Positions 32,379 to 43,072 of a stretch of DNA of 64,000 nucleotides are shown here, piece by piece. The position numbers were made by a program, and so were the translations under genes. Location of the stretch: assembly GCF_018310535.1 (NCBI RefSeq), contig NZ_CP074102.1:3038001-3102000 (forward strand). The letters run 5' to 3'. The notes below the pieces were generated by a model that had not been told where the DNA came from, searched no databases, and saw only the letters and a program-made list of their open reading frames with translations. How positions within the stretch are numbered: position 1 is the stretch's first letter; every line of letters begins with the position of its first letter. The DNA comes from Streptomyces mirabilis (GTDB lineage: Bacteria > Actinomycetota > Actinomycetes > Streptomycetales > Streptomycetaceae).

Positions 32379-33637
32379 TTGCCCTGTCCTCTCCGGTACG
32401 GCATGCCGTCCGCCTTCGGCATCCGCAGGTGCTGCGCGGACAGCGAGAGCACGAGCAGGGTCACGACGTACGGCGTGGCGCTCACGAACTGCTGCGGGAC
32501 CTCGTCGGTGGCGAGATACCAGACGAACATCAGCGCCGAGACCACGGCCGTGATGACCGCGGGCACGACCCGCTTCTTCCATGCCAGGTAGGCCACGGCG
32601 AACACCAGCAGGATCGCGAGGAGCAGGATCAGCGCGTGCACGTTGGTGCCGCCGCCGCGCAGGTTGAGGCTGTCGGTGTAGCCGAACAGGCCCGCGCCGA
32701 GGGCGAGGCCGCCCGGCATCCAGTTGCCGAAGATCATCGCGGCGAGACCGATGTATCCGCGGCCGGCCGTCTGACCGTCCAGGTACACGTTGGACGCGAC
32801 GATCGACAGGAAGGCACCGCCGAGGCCGGCGAAGCCGCCCGAGATGATCACGGCGAGGTACTTGTACTTGTAGACGTTGACGCCGAGGGATTCGGCGGCC
32901 ACCGGGTTCTCACCGCAGGAACGCAGGCGCAGGCCGAAGGCCGTGCGCCACAGCACCCACCAGGTCGCGGGGATGAGGGCCACCGCGACGACGGTGAGCG
33001 GCGACAGGTCGGTGACCAGTCCGCCGAGCAGACCTGCGATGTCCGAGATCAGGAACCAGTGCTTGCCGTTGAGCGTGGTCAGCCAGCTGGACAGCCCTGG
33101 GATGTCGAAGGTGCCGAGCGAGTCGATCGGCGGGGACTGCTTGGAGGAGCCCTGCGGCGCGTTCTCGAAGGTGAACTTGGAGAGGTAGCGGGTGGTGCCG
33201 AGCGCCAGGATGTTGATGGCCACACCGGAGACGATGTGGTTGACGTTGAAGGTCACCGTGGCGATGGCGTGCAGGATGCCGCCGAGGCAGCCGCCGATGA
33301 TGCCGAAGGCGACACCGGTCCACGGCCCCCACTGGTAGCCGGCCCAGGCACCGAACCAGGTGCCGAGGATCATCATGCCTTCGAGGCCGATGTTGACGAC
33401 GCCCGCGCGCTCGGACCACAGGCCGCCGAGGCCCGCGAGGCCGATCGGCACCGCGAGGCGCAGCGCCGTGGACATCTGTCCGGTCGAGGTGATGCCGTCC
33501 GCGCCGGTGATCAGGCGGACGACCGAGGTCAGGATGAGTACGCCCGCAATGATCAGCAGGAGCACGGGGAGCGAGAATCGGCGGCTGCCCTTGCCGGGCT
33601 GCTGCGCCTGCGGCTTGGCGACGGTCGCGGTGCTCAT
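32375..33637 (-). CDS. Nucleoside ABC transporter permease (NupQ/BPD_transp_2 type)
   Basis: The 420-residue polytopic protein has a family signature region ERAGVVNIGLEGMMILG, followed by NHIVSGVAINILALG and FGLRLRSCGENPVAAESLGV (the cytoplasmic coupling loop). About ten membrane segments are present. It overlaps the upstream permease gene (ATGA) and cdd (GTGA). Together with the other permease and the ATPase it forms a BMP-dependent importer; the salvage genes in the operon argue for nucleosides. Residues 150-215 form a longer loop than usual. Confidence 0.9.
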   Translation of the reverse strand: MSTATVAKPQAQQPGKGSRRFSLPVLLLIIAGVLILTSVVRLITGADGITSTGQMSTALRLAVPIGLAGLGGLWSERAGVVNIGLEGMMILGTWFGAWAGYQWGPWTGVAFGIIGGCLGGILHAIATVTFNVNHIVSGVAINILALGTTRYLSKFTFENAPQGSSKQSPPIDSLGTFDIPGLSSWLTTLNGKHWFLISDIAGLLGGLVTDLSPLTVVAVALIPATWWVLWRTAFGLRLRSCGENPVAAESLGVNVYKYKYLAVIISGGFAGLGGAFLSIVASNVYLDGQTAGRGYIGLAAMIFGNWMPGGLALGAGLFGYTDSLNLRGGGTNVHALILLLAILLVFAVAYLAWKKRVVPAVITAVVSALMFVWYLATDEVPQQFVSATPYVVTLLVLSLSAQHLRMPKADGMPYRRGQGK

Positions 33638-34757
33638 CGGGCAGCCACCTCCTTCGGGGAGTTGTTGTTGGCGGCGGCCGCGGCCAGTTCCTCACCGACC
33701 CGCTTCTGCTGGCGGCGCAGGCCCCAGACACGTACGGCCTCGTACGAGATGACGACCGCGAAGACGATCAGGCCCTGCATGATCGTGGCGATCTCCTTCT
33801 CGTACGCCACCGGGGTCGCGTAGTCGAGCGCAGGGGACGCCTTGTCGAGGAAGGCCCACAGGAGCGCGGCGAGCGCGATGCCGCCCGGGTTGTTGCGGCC
33901 GAGCAGCGCGATGCCGATGGCGGTGAAGCCGAGGCCGGCCGGGAAGCTCAGGCTGTAGGTGTGGGCGTCACCCAGCAGCAGCGGCAGACCGGAGAAGCCC
34001 GCGATCGCGCCGGAGATCAGCATCGCGGTGAGCACCATCTTCTTGGCGTCGACGCCGGAGGCCGCGGCAGCGGTCTCGGAGGCACCGGTGGCGCGCAGGT
34101 CGAAGCCGAAGCGGGTGCGGTTGAGGACGAGCCAGTACAGAACGCCCATGAGGATCGCGATGAAGACCATGCCGTAGATCTCGCCGACGTCCGCGCCGAG
34201 GTTGATGCCAGGGAACCAGCCGGACTTCTTCATGATGCCGGTCGTGTTGTTGTTGCCGACCTGCACACCCCAGATGTTCTCCGCGGTGAGGTAGCCGATG
34301 AGGCTGGTGGCGATCGCGTTGAGCATGATCGTCGCGACGACCTCGCTCACACCGCGGGTGACCTTCAGGACGCCCGCGATACCGGCCCAGAAGGCGCCGG
34401 TGAACACCGCGACGAGCATGAGCACCGGGATCTGCAGGAAGGACGGCAGCGCGAGATGCGCGCCGACCACCGCGGTCATCATCGCGCCGAGGCGGTACTG
34501 GCCGTCGACGCCGATGTTGAACAGGTTCATGCGGAAGCCGATGGCCACACCGAGTGCCGCGATGTAGTACAGCGACGCCTGGTTGATGATCAGGACCTGG
34601 GTGTCGGAGTACGTCGCCTGCTGGAGCATCAGGGAGTACGGCTCGAACGGGCTCTTGCCCGAGGCGAGCAGCACGACCGAGGTCAGCGCGATCGCCGCGA
34701 CGAGCGCGATGACCGGGCCGGCCACCGCGAGGAGCACGCGCTCCTTGTCGAACTTCT

Positions 34758-34761
<4 letters not shown>
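33634..34761 (-). CDS. Nucleoside ABC transporter permease (NupP type)
   Basis: The 375-residue membrane protein has the BPD_transp_2 pattern GFRMNLFNIGVDGQYRLGA, then VTRGVSEVVATIMLNAIA and the coupling loop RFGFDLRATGASETAAAASG. ATG at 34761 overlaps the stop of the ATPase gene, and its own stop overlaps the next permease. It forms the heteromeric channel with the following permease. A Lys/Arg-rich start (MKKFDKERV) and an Ala-rich tail face the cytoplasm. Confidence 0.9.
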
Positions 34762-36419
<1,658 letters not shown>

Positions 36420-36448
36420 GGCGCACTCTCCTTGGAAAAGGGGCCTAT

Positions 36449-36460
36449 CTACGCGCGTAG
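36449..36460. promoter_or_regulatory. Nucleoside-regulon palindrome, ABC operon copy
   Basis: A perfect CTACGCGCGTAG lies 29 bp upstream of the ATPase start. On the minus strand it runs into TAGATA, a plausible -10, the same arrangement as at deoC. Confidence 0.75.
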
Positions 36461-36515
36461 CGCCCCTGCTTTGAATTGCACTCGGACGGACCGGGTTCTT
36501 TTCGGACTGCTTTCG

Positions 36516-36537
36516 GTCCGATCCGATCCGATCCGAG
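36516..36537. repeat. 5-bp microsatellite (TCCGA)x4
   Basis: Four tandem TCCGA units lie upstream of the ABC operon promoter. Length changes here would shift the distance from upstream elements; no function is evident. Confidence 0.6.
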
Positions 36538-36599
36538 CATTCTGCCGCGCGAACGGGGCACGGGAAGGTCATCCTCCCCACGCCCCGTTCCGTGGCCGT

Positions 36600-36619
36600 A
36601 ACGCTGCCATTACAGCGTT
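36600..36619 (-). terminator. Short hairpin after the first BMP lipoprotein gene
   Basis: AACGCTG and CAGCGTT pair around CCATTA, 65 bp beyond the stop of the lipoprotein gene. The stem is short and has no T-run, so this is a weak terminator call. Confidence 0.4.
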
Positions 36620-36683
36620 GCCATGGCCATGGTTTCGACGTCTGGTGATGACGTCGTGACCTGGGCCGGGATCAGGACTCGGG

Positions 36684-37733
36684 TCAGGAGGTCTTGACCG
36701 TGATCGAGCCGTCCTTGATACCCGCCTCGGCCTTCTTCAGCGCGGCCTGCAGGTCGGCGTTGTTCTTGAACGCCGGGTTCGAGTCGGCGAGGCCGACACC
36801 GCCGGTGGCGAGGCTGGCACGGACGACACCGGTCGCGGGCTTGCCGTCCGCCACGGACTTCGCGAGGTTGTAGACCGCCCCGGCGACGTCCTTGGTGGCC
36901 GAAGTCAGGATGTAGTCCTTGTACTTGGCCAGCGCGTCCTGCTTGTACTGGTCGGAGTCGACGCCGATGGCCCACACCTTGTGCGAGGCGGCGGACTGGA
37001 TGACGCCCTGACCCGACAGACCCGCGGCGGCGTAGATCACGTCCGCGCCCGCCTCGATCTGACCCTCGGCCGCGTCCTTGCCCTTGTCGGGGCTGGAGAA
37101 ACCGCCCTCCTGGGGCGTCTGGGTCAGGTACTGCTTCTCGATCTTGATCTTCGGGTTGACCGACTGGGCGCCCTGGACGTACCCGGCCTCGAACTTGTGG
37201 ATCAGCGGGATGTCCACGCCACCGACGAAGCCGATGTGGTCCTTCTTGGTGGCCTTCGCCGCCGCGACACCCGCGAGGTAGGAGGCCTGCTCCTCGTGGA
37301 AGACCATGTCGGCGACGTTCGCGGCCTTGTCCTGCTCGTCGTCGATGATGCCGAAGGTGGTCTTCGGGTACTTCGCCGCGACCTCCTTGACGGCCGGCGC
37401 GTACACGAAGCCGACGCCGATCACCGGGTTGTAGCCGGACTTGGCGAGCTGCTCCAGGCGCTGCACCTTGTCGGCGTCGGACTCGCCGTCCTGCGGCTCG
37501 ATGTCCCGGCCGCCGATCTTGAGGTCTTTCTCGGCCTTCTGGAAACCGGCGAACGCGGCGTCGTTGAAGGACTGGTCACCCTTGCCGCCGATGTCGTACG
37601 CAAGGCCGATGCCCTTGGTCTTGGCCGAGCCGCCGCTCGAGGCTTCGGTGGACGATCCGCCACAGGCGGAGAGGGCAACGGCGAGGGATGCGGTCGCAAC
37701 GCCCGCAACCGCGATTCGGGACACCCGGCGCAT
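36684..37733 (-). CDS. BMP family nucleoside-binding lipoprotein, copy 1
   Basis: The 349-residue protein has a signal peptide with lipobox LSACG and a Ser/Gly linker. The Bmp/PnrA-type binding fold follows: GLAYDIGGKGDQSFNDAA, PVIGVGFVYAPAVKEVA, TTFGIIDDEQ, VGGVDIPLIHKFEAGY and WAIGVDSDQY. It should be the lipid-anchored receptor that delivers nucleosides to the ABC importer encoded downstream. ATG at 37733 follows AAAGGAG. A palindrome variant lies 54 bp upstream. It shares a 199-bp exact stretch with copy 2. Confidence 0.92.
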   Translation of the reverse strand: MRRVSRIAVAGVATASLAVALSACGGSSTEASSGGSAKTKGIGLAYDIGGKGDQSFNDAAFAGFQKAEKDLKIGGRDIEPQDGESDADKVQRLEQLAKSGYNPVIGVGFVYAPAVKEVAAKYPKTTFGIIDDEQDKAANVADMVFHEEQASYLAGVAAAKATKKDHIGFVGGVDIPLIHKFEAGYVQGAQSVNPKIKIEKQYLTQTPQEGGFSSPDKGKDAAEGQIEAGADVIYAAAGLSGQGVIQSAASHKVWAIGVDSDQYKQDALAKYKDYILTSATKDVAGAVYNLAKSVADGKPATGVVRASLATGGVGLADSNPAFKNNADLQAALKKAEAGIKDGSITVKTS

Positions 37734-38087
37734 GAACGTGACTCCTTTGTGCAGGCGCCCAAACCAGGCGCTGATTCCGCCGCAGCGTAACGCGCGTAGA
37801 CATAGCAGAGAACCCACGTCGCCAGAGTGTTATCCGACCGTTTTGAACCCTCGGAGAACAAACTCCGAACACCAAGGGCGCACCTGGGGCTTCCACTCGG
37901 CAAAGCCACCCGGCCCCGGGACCCGACGTCGACGTATGCGATGCCATGCATCAGACCATGGTACTTTCCGAGATTCTGCCCAGATTTGATCTTTTCGACA
38001 GGTTCCCGCCGGGTATCGGCGTTGTTCTGTCGGGCACCGTGGTCCGGCGTCGAGGTGTTCACCAACGACCCCGCACGACCGCATGCA
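37734..38087. other. Upstream region of BMP copy 1
   Basis: This 354-bp stretch has no convincing gene. It holds the palindrome variant at 37788 and the ribosome site. It is AT-richer than its surroundings at about 37830-37870 and 37950-38010, and short ORFs in it overlap the promoter. I see no further named element. Confidence 0.5.
37788..37799. promoter_or_regulatory. Nucleoside-regulon palindrome variant, BMP copy 1
   Basis: TAACGCGCGTAG (plus strand) matches the palindrome except that one arm reads TTA instead of TAG when viewed from the gene. It lies 54 bp upstream of the ATG, next to a candidate -10 (CTATGT on the minus strand). Confidence 0.7.
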
Positions 38088-38130
38088 TGAGGGAGCCCCC
38101 GGCCCGTACAACGGGCCGGGGGCTCCCTCA
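38088..38130. terminator. 20-bp perfect-stem terminator after BMP copy 2
   Basis: Arms 38088-38107 and 38111-38130 are exact complements around an ACA loop. The hairpin lies 27 bp beyond the stop of the second BMP gene and probably isolates its transcript from the downstream copy. Confidence 0.88.
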
Positions 38131-38157
38131 CCGGTGATCAGCCGCGACAGGCACGAC

Positions 38158-39234
38158 TCACTGGGTCGTCTTGACGGTGACCTTGCCGTCGATGATGTCC
38201 TGCTTGGCCTTGTCGACCGCAGCGACGACATCCTTCATGGCCTTGTACTTCGGGTTGGAGTCGGCGAAGCCGACGCCGCCCGACTTCAGGTCACCGCGCA
38301 CGACACCGCTCAGCGGCTTGCCGTCGACGACGGACTTGGCCAGGTCGTACACCGCGCCGCCGACGTTCTTCAGGGCCGAGCCGAGGATCCAGTCCTTGTA
38401 CTTGGCCAGGGAGCTCTGCGCGTACTGGTCGGAGTCGACGCCGATGGCCCACACCTTCTTGGAGGCGGCCTCGGAGATCACGCCCTGACCGGACAGGCCG
38501 GCCGCGTGGTAGAGCACGTCGGCGCCCTTCTCGATCTGGCCGGCCGCCGCGTCCTTGCCCTTGTCGGGGCTGGCGAAGCCGCCCTCCTGGGGCGTCTGCG
38601 TCAGGTACTGCGACTCGATCTTGATGCTCGGGTTGACCGACTTCGCGCCCTGGTCGAAGCCCGCCTCGAACTTGTGGATGAGCGGAATGTCCACGCCGCC
38701 GATGAAGCCGATGTGGTTCTTCTTGGTGGCCTTCGCCGCAGCGACACCCGCGAGGTAGGAGGACTGCTCCTCGTGGAAGACCAGGTCGGCTATGTTCGCC
38801 GCCTTGTCCTGCTCGTCGTCGATGATGCCGAAGGTGGTCTTCGGGTACTTCGCCGCGACCTCCTTGACGGCCGGCGCGTACACGAAGCCGACGCCGATCA
38901 CCGGGTTGTAGCCGGACTTGGCGAGCTGCTCCAGGCGCTGCACCTTGTCGGCGTCGGACTCGCCGTCCTGCGGCTCGATGTCCCGGCCGCCGATCTTGAA
39001 CTCGGTCTCGGCCTTCTGGAAACCGGCGAACGCGGCGTCGTTGAAGGACTGGTCGCCCTTGCCACCGATGTCGTACGCGAGACCGATGCCCTTCCCGGCG
39101 TAGCCCGACGAGCTCTTCTTGGAGTCGCTGCTCGTGTCGGTGCTCGACTTGCCACAACCGACCGCCGCGAGGGCGATGACCGAGACGGCCACCGCTGCTT
39201 GGGAGAACCTGGTCCTCCGAGACATCAGACGCAC
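38158..39234 (-). CDS. BMP family nucleoside-binding lipoprotein, copy 2
   Basis: It has the same architecture as the 36684 gene: signal peptide with lipobox AAVGC, a Ser/Lys linker, then GLAYDIGGKGDQSFNDAA, PVIGVGFVYAPAVKEVA, GGVDIPLIHKFEAGF and WAIGVDSDQY. It differs mostly in the linker and the C-terminal third. I chose GTG at 39234 because GAAGG lies 9 bp upstream; ATG at 39225 is too far from it. A strong terminator follows, so its expression can be uncoupled from copy 1. It may have a different nucleoside preference. Confidence 0.92.
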   Translation of the reverse strand: MRLMSRRTRFSQAAVAVSVIALAAVGCGKSSTDTSSDSKKSSSGYAGKGIGLAYDIGGKGDQSFNDAAFAGFQKAETEFKIGGRDIEPQDGESDADKVQRLEQLAKSGYNPVIGVGFVYAPAVKEVAAKYPKTTFGIIDDEQDKAANIADLVFHEEQSSYLAGVAAAKATKKNHIGFIGGVDIPLIHKFEAGFDQGAKSVNPSIKIESQYLTQTPQEGGFASPDKGKDAAAGQIEKGADVLYHAAGLSGQGVISEAASKKVWAIGVDSDQYAQSSLAKYKDWILGSALKNVGGAVYDLAKSVVDGKPLSGVVRGDLKSGGVGFADSNPKYKAMKDVVAAVDKAKQDIIDGKVTVKTTQ

Positions 39235-39544
39235 AGCAAGCACCCTTCATCCCCACGGCCGTCGCCGGTCCGCTTCCCCAACACGCCGCCGACGCAGCGA
39301 TTTCGGCGCACAGTAACGCGCGTAGAAGGGGAGGGGAACGGTGTTTCTCCTGGCCGTTATCGAACCGTGCCGCCACCGGGTTACGTTTGCGCGCCACCCG
39401 TTACGACGGGGTGACGCAAGCGGACAAAGGGGTGCCGATCGGGGCATCGGACGGGCCGGCGGCCCGGGTACCCCTACGTCATTTGTGCGCCGTATTTGTG
39501 CGCCGTCTCCGGGTGAGCGTCTCGCGTTCGTGGGACCGCGTCCA
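39235..39544. other. Upstream region of BMP copy 2
   Basis: There is no credible gene in this ~310-bp stretch. It holds the palindrome variant at 39315 and, further out, GTTACG-containing sequence without a recognisable motif. Short frames here are shadows. Confidence 0.45.
39315..39326. promoter_or_regulatory. Nucleoside-regulon palindrome variant, BMP copy 2
   Basis: TAACGCGCGTAG, identical to the variant at 37788, lies 80 bp upstream of the proposed GTG. Both lipoprotein genes therefore share the same altered arm. Confidence 0.7.
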
Positions 39545-39577
39545 GGGCCTGTCCGGCGGATCATGCCGGCCAGGCCC
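39545..39577 (-). terminator. Hairpin terminator after the M20 peptidase gene
   Basis: GGGCCTGTCCGGC and GCCGGCCAGGCCC pair with one mismatch around a seven-base loop, 45 bp beyond the stop codon. Confidence 0.75.
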
Positions 39578-39621
39578 CGCAGGCCGTAGCGGACCTGGGG
39601 GACCTACTGGCCCTGGAAGAC

Positions 39622-40908
39622 CTAGCGGATCGCGTCCAGCAGGGCCGCCGCGGTGAAGAGCTCGACTCCGGCCGTGATGGCCGACTCGTCCACGTCGAAG
39701 TCGCCGCGGTGCAGGTCACGGGTGGTGCGCTCGCCCGGCGTACGGACGCCGAGGCGGGCCATGGCGCCGGGCACGTGCTCCAGGTACCAGGAGAAGTCCT
39801 CGCCGCCGAGGCTCTGCTCGGTGTCCTCGACGGAGTGCGAGCCGCGCCGCGAGGTCATGGCGTCATGGAGGAGCTCCGTGACCGCCGGGTCGTTGACGAC
39901 CGGCGGGACGCCCCGGATGTAGTTGATCTCGGACTTGGCGCGGTACAGGTTCGCGATCTCGTCGATGGCCGCGTGCACCAGGTCGGGCGCCTGCCGCCAG
40001 GCCTCGAGGTCGAGGCAGCGTACGGTCCCGGAGAGCTCGGCATGCTGCGGGATGACGTTGCAGGCGTGACCGGATTCGACGCGTCCCCAGGTCACCGCGA
40101 GCCCGCTGCGGGCGTCCACGCGCCGGGCGACGAGGGACGGCACGTCGGTGACGACGCGCGCGGCGGCGGTGACGAGGTCGGTGGTGAGATGGGGGCGCGC
40201 GGTGTGGCCGCCGGCGCCGTCGAGTGAGACTTCCAGCCGGTCGCAGGCGGAGGTGATGGGACCGTGGCGCAGTCCGATCCGTCCGGCGTCGACCTTCGGA
40301 TCGCAGTGCACGCCGATGATCCGCCCCACGCCGTCCAGCACTCCGGACTCGATGGCGTCGGGCGCGCCCCCGGGCAGGACCTCTTCGGCGGGCTGGAAGA
40401 TCAGCCGTACGGGATGCGGCAGGAGCCCCTGGCGATGCAGCTCGGCGAGGACGAGCCCGGCGCCGAGGACGACGGTCGTGTGCACGTCGTGGCCGCAGGC
40501 GTGCGCGCGGCCGGGCACGGTCGAGCGGTACGCGCAGTCACTCTTCGTGTCCGGGATGGGCAGCGCGTCGATGTCGGCGCGCAGGGCGAGCATGCCGCGT
40601 CCGCCGTCGACCACACGGTCCCGTGCGCGGTCGCGCGCCCCGCCCCCTTCGCCCTCCCCCGCTCCTTCACCGGCGTCGATCCCGATGTCACAGATGAGCC
40701 CGGTCCCGATGTCGAGCACGCGGGGCTTGAGGCCCGCCTGCTCCAGGCGCGCCTTGAGTGCCGCGGTGGTGCGGAACTCCTGGTTGCCGAGCTCCGGGTG
40801 CATGTGCATGTCGCGCCGGAACGCGATCAGCTCGGCACGCAGGGCGTCGGGCAGGGTGCCGGGGAGCGCTGCTCCCCCGGGGACATCGGCCTCGTACTCT
40901 CGGGACAT
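39622..40908 (-). CDS. M20 family amidohydrolase/carboxypeptidase
   Basis: The 428-residue metal hydrolase has MHMHPELGNQEFRTT at the start, the metal site HACGHDVHTTVVLGAG near residue 140, the catalytic Glu pair in IFQPAEEVLPGGA, and GGEDFSWYL near the C-terminus. It resembles hippurate/N-acyl-amino-acid hydrolases. An insert near residue 80-105 is rich in Gly/Glu and Asp/Arg (EGAGEGEGGG, DRARDR) and looks like a low-complexity linker. ATG at 40908 was chosen; AAAGG lies 11 bp upstream. The natural substrate is unknown. Confidence 0.88.
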   Translation of the reverse strand: MSREYEADVPGGAALPGTLPDALRAELIAFRRDMHMHPELGNQEFRTTAALKARLEQAGLKPRVLDIGTGLICDIGIDAGEGAGEGEGGGARDRARDRVVDGGRGMLALRADIDALPIPDTKSDCAYRSTVPGRAHACGHDVHTTVVLGAGLVLAELHRQGLLPHPVRLIFQPAEEVLPGGAPDAIESGVLDGVGRIIGVHCDPKVDAGRIGLRHGPITSACDRLEVSLDGAGGHTARPHLTTDLVTAAARVVTDVPSLVARRVDARSGLAVTWGRVESGHACNVIPQHAELSGTVRCLDLEAWRQAPDLVHAAIDEIANLYRAKSEINYIRGVPPVVNDPAVTELLHDAMTSRRGSHSVEDTEQSLGGEDFSWYLEHVPGAMARLGVRTPGERTTRDLHRGDFDVDESAITAGVELFTAAALLDAIR

Positions 40909-41331
40909 CAATTGGTTCACCCTTTGAAGGGTAGGGCGGCGGGGCGGCCAACTGACCCACGATCAACAAAACTTCAGCCCGTTAGGGGAAGAAACTTGGC
41001 CACGCGCCGCATAGGTTTCCAGTGGGATGGGTATGCTCGCCCGCCTTTCCGGACGATGGGATCTTGAGCCAGACGGTATGCGCGCCGTGCCCGGACCGCA
41101 TCCGGGCCGAAGGCCGACTGCCGCGTCCGGGACGATGGCCGACTGCCAAGTCCGCCACAATGGCCGACTGCGGTGACGGCCCGTGACCACGGGGTGACGC
41201 GGGCCCTTGATGCGGGCCGCCGCCCCTCTCTCGATCCAGTCCGCCGGGGCTGCCGGCGAACTCCTATAGGGGAACGCTCGGGGTGACCGAGCCCATTCCC
41301 GTCCCCTACGGTCCCACAGACCCGACCAAGA
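40909..41331. other. Gene-poor stretch with a degenerate (A)TGGCCGACTGC repeat
   Basis: No convincing gene is seen. GGCCGACTGC recurs at about 41112, 41135 and 41161, spaced 23-26 bp. A 49-codon GTG frame at 41283-41432 (beginning VTEPIPVPYGPTDP) has no clear ribosome site. Base composition is ordinary. Confidence 0.45.
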
Positions 41332-41520
41332 TCATGCGCACGGATGCCCGAACACCACTCCCTGTCGACCCGGGCGCGAGGGGCCGCCTGGGTCCGCGCC
41401 GGAGGGGCGCGGGGATGACCTGGGGCGCCTGATCGGTCGACGGCATCGGACAGCCGTACCGCCGACCATGAGGATCTTGATCGCGCCGGTGTCTTCGCCG
41501 TTTCCTACGTGGTCAGGCAT
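41332..41520 (-). CDS. Hypothetical small protein overlapping the HATPase gene end
   Basis: A 62-codon frame starts MPDHVGNGEDTGAIKILMVG, 8 bp inside the end of the upstream HATPase gene, with GGGGA 5 bp before its ATG. That overlap suggests translational coupling. The C-terminal half is Arg/Pro-rich and could be non-natural translation. I do not recognise the family. Confidence 0.35.
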   Translation of the reverse strand: MPDHVGNGEDTGAIKILMVGGTAVRCRRPIRRPRSSPRPSGADPGGPSRPGRQGVVFGHPCA

Positions 41521-41953
41521 CTAGATCCCCACGCATTTCCAGCTCCGCCCAGACGGTCTTGCCGACGGTGAGCTTCTCCACGGACCAGCGGTTCGCGAGT
41601 GCGCGGACGATGAGGAGGCCTCGGCCGAACTGGTCATCCGCGACGGGCGTGGGCGGATACGGCAGCCGCTCACCTCTCGGGTCGGTCACGGCGACGCGCA
41701 GTGCGTTGCCGGTCAGCGACGTCTCGACGCGGAACAGGCGGTCCCGTAAGCACCCATGGAGCAGGGCGTTCGTGCACAACTCGCTCGCCAGCAGCGCCGC
41801 GTCGCCGGCGGCGTCGGGGTGACCCCAGTCGACGGCGAGTTGGGCGACGCGCCTGCGGGCGCGGGGGATGTTGCCCGGGTAGGGGGTGTAGTCCACGGAG
41901 TCATAGCGGTCGTTGCCCTTGGGGAAGCGAGGGGGAGGGCAGGACTTGGTCAC
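41513..41953 (-). CDS. RsbW/SpoIIAB-like HATPase (anti-sigma regulatory kinase-type protein)
   Basis: This 146-residue GHKL ATPase domain has an N-box ALLASELCTNALLHG and a G-box QFGRGLLIVRALA, the pattern of the many serine kinase-like anti-sigma or ATP-binding proteins of Streptomyces. GTG at 41953 follows AAGGAG at 9 bp. It is divergent from an XRE-DUF5753/DUF397 gene pair, the standard abaA-like neighbourhood. These trios affect development or antibiotic production in some species; the exact role here is unknown. Confidence 0.85.
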   Translation of the reverse strand: MTKSCPPPRFPKGNDRYDSVDYTPYPGNIPRARRRVAQLAVDWGHPDAAGDAALLASELCTNALLHGCLRDRLFRVETSLTGNALRVAVTDPRGERLPYPPTPVADDQFGRGLLIVRALANRWSVEKLTVGKTVWAELEMRGDLDA

Positions 41954-42187
41954 GGGGTGGGTCTCCTTGCGCGAGGGCGGGCGCCAGGTGGGGTGGCTTT
42001 GCCGCGCGGGCCGGTTTGGGCAGCACGGTGCGCTTCCGCCAACTGGTGCCGTTGGGTAGTCGTTTGAAAACTGACAGTAGCGGAGTGGCGACATAGCGAG
42101 CAAGAAGTCTCGGGGAAATGTGTCCCCCAGCTTTGCAACCCTGCTCGGCGACCTGCACACTGGCCGCGACCCGGGAGGTAATCCGAC

Positions 42188-43069
42188 GTGACCGCAGTCC
42201 CGTTCACGCGCGGCAACCGCGTATCCACCGTCCTCGCCCGCAAGTTGGGCGGTGAGCTGCTGACGCTGCGTGACACAGCCGGCCTGACGCAGCCACAAGC
42301 CGCGGAGGCACTGTCGGCAACTGCGGCCAAGGTCGCCAAGATGGAGCGCGGCTGGGTCCCCTTCCGCGATCCCGACATCCAGATCCTGTGCGACGTGTAC
42401 GGCGTGACCGACCCGAAGGTCGTGGAACGGCTGCTGAACCTCGCCAAGACCGACCGGGGTCGCCGTAAGGCCAAGGGATGGTGGAACCAGTACCCCGAGC
42501 TTCGCTCTCTGGTTGAGTACGTGGCCCTCGAGGACATCTCGACCGGAATCCGTACCTGGCAAGGGGCCTTCGTCCCCGGCCTCTTGCAGACTCCGGACTA
42601 CGCCCGGGCTCTCGCGATCGGCAACGCCGACTGGGATGACCCCGACGACATCGAGCGTTTCGTCGAGGCGAAGATCGCGCGGCAGGCACGCTTGACGGAC
42701 ACGAACCCTCTCAGCCTGTGGGCTGTCGTGGGCGAGGGCGCACTGCGCCAACTTGTCGGCGGCCGCGAGGTCATGCGCGTACAACTGGCGCACTTGGCGG
42801 AAGCGTCCCGTCTGCCCAATGTCAGGCTTCAGGTGCTTCCCTTCCTCGCCGGTTCCCATCCCGGGATGACCAGCGCCTTCAGCATCGTCTCGTTCGCCGA
42901 ACCCGGCGCGATGGACGTGGTCTACATGGACACCACCTCGTCTACCCTGTGGCTGGAGAGCGAGGCCGACGCCGCGCGCCACAACGCCACATTCGAGCGG
43001 ATCGCCCGGAGCGGACTCGCTCTTCGCGATTCCACCGCCCTGATCGAACGTATCCGCAAGGAGTTGTGA
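42188..43069 (+). CDS. XRE family regulator with DUF5753 (Scr1 family)
   Basis: The 293-residue protein has an N-terminal helix-turn-helix (LGGELLTLRDTAGLTQPQAA, residues ~20-75). The DUF5753 domain with ISTGIRTWQGAFVPGLLQTPDYARA begins near residue 115. The domain pair is very common in Streptomyces, usually beside DUF397 and HATPase genes as here. GTG at 42188 follows GGGAGG. Such proteins bind DNA and are thought to be antagonised by the small DUF397 partner. Confidence 0.92.
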   Translation: MTAVPFTRGNRVSTVLARKLGGELLTLRDTAGLTQPQAAEALSATAAKVAKMERGWVPFRDPDIQILCDVYGVTDPKVVERLLNLAKTDRGRRKAKGWWNQYPELRSLVEYVALEDISTGIRTWQGAFVPGLLQTPDYARALAIGNADWDDPDDIERFVEAKIARQARLTDTNPLSLWAVVGEGALRQLVGGREVMRVQLAHLAEASRLPNVRLQVLPFLAGSHPGMTSAFSIVSFAEPGAMDVVYMDTTSSTLWLESEADAARHNATFERIARSGLALRDSTALIERIRKEL

Positions 43070-43072
43070 GCC

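Noticed and set aside
36600..37733. Riboswitch upstream of the transporter operon
   Set aside because: The leader of the ABC operon is only about 25-30 bases and shows no conserved aptamer-like structure; the operator palindrome explains regulation better.
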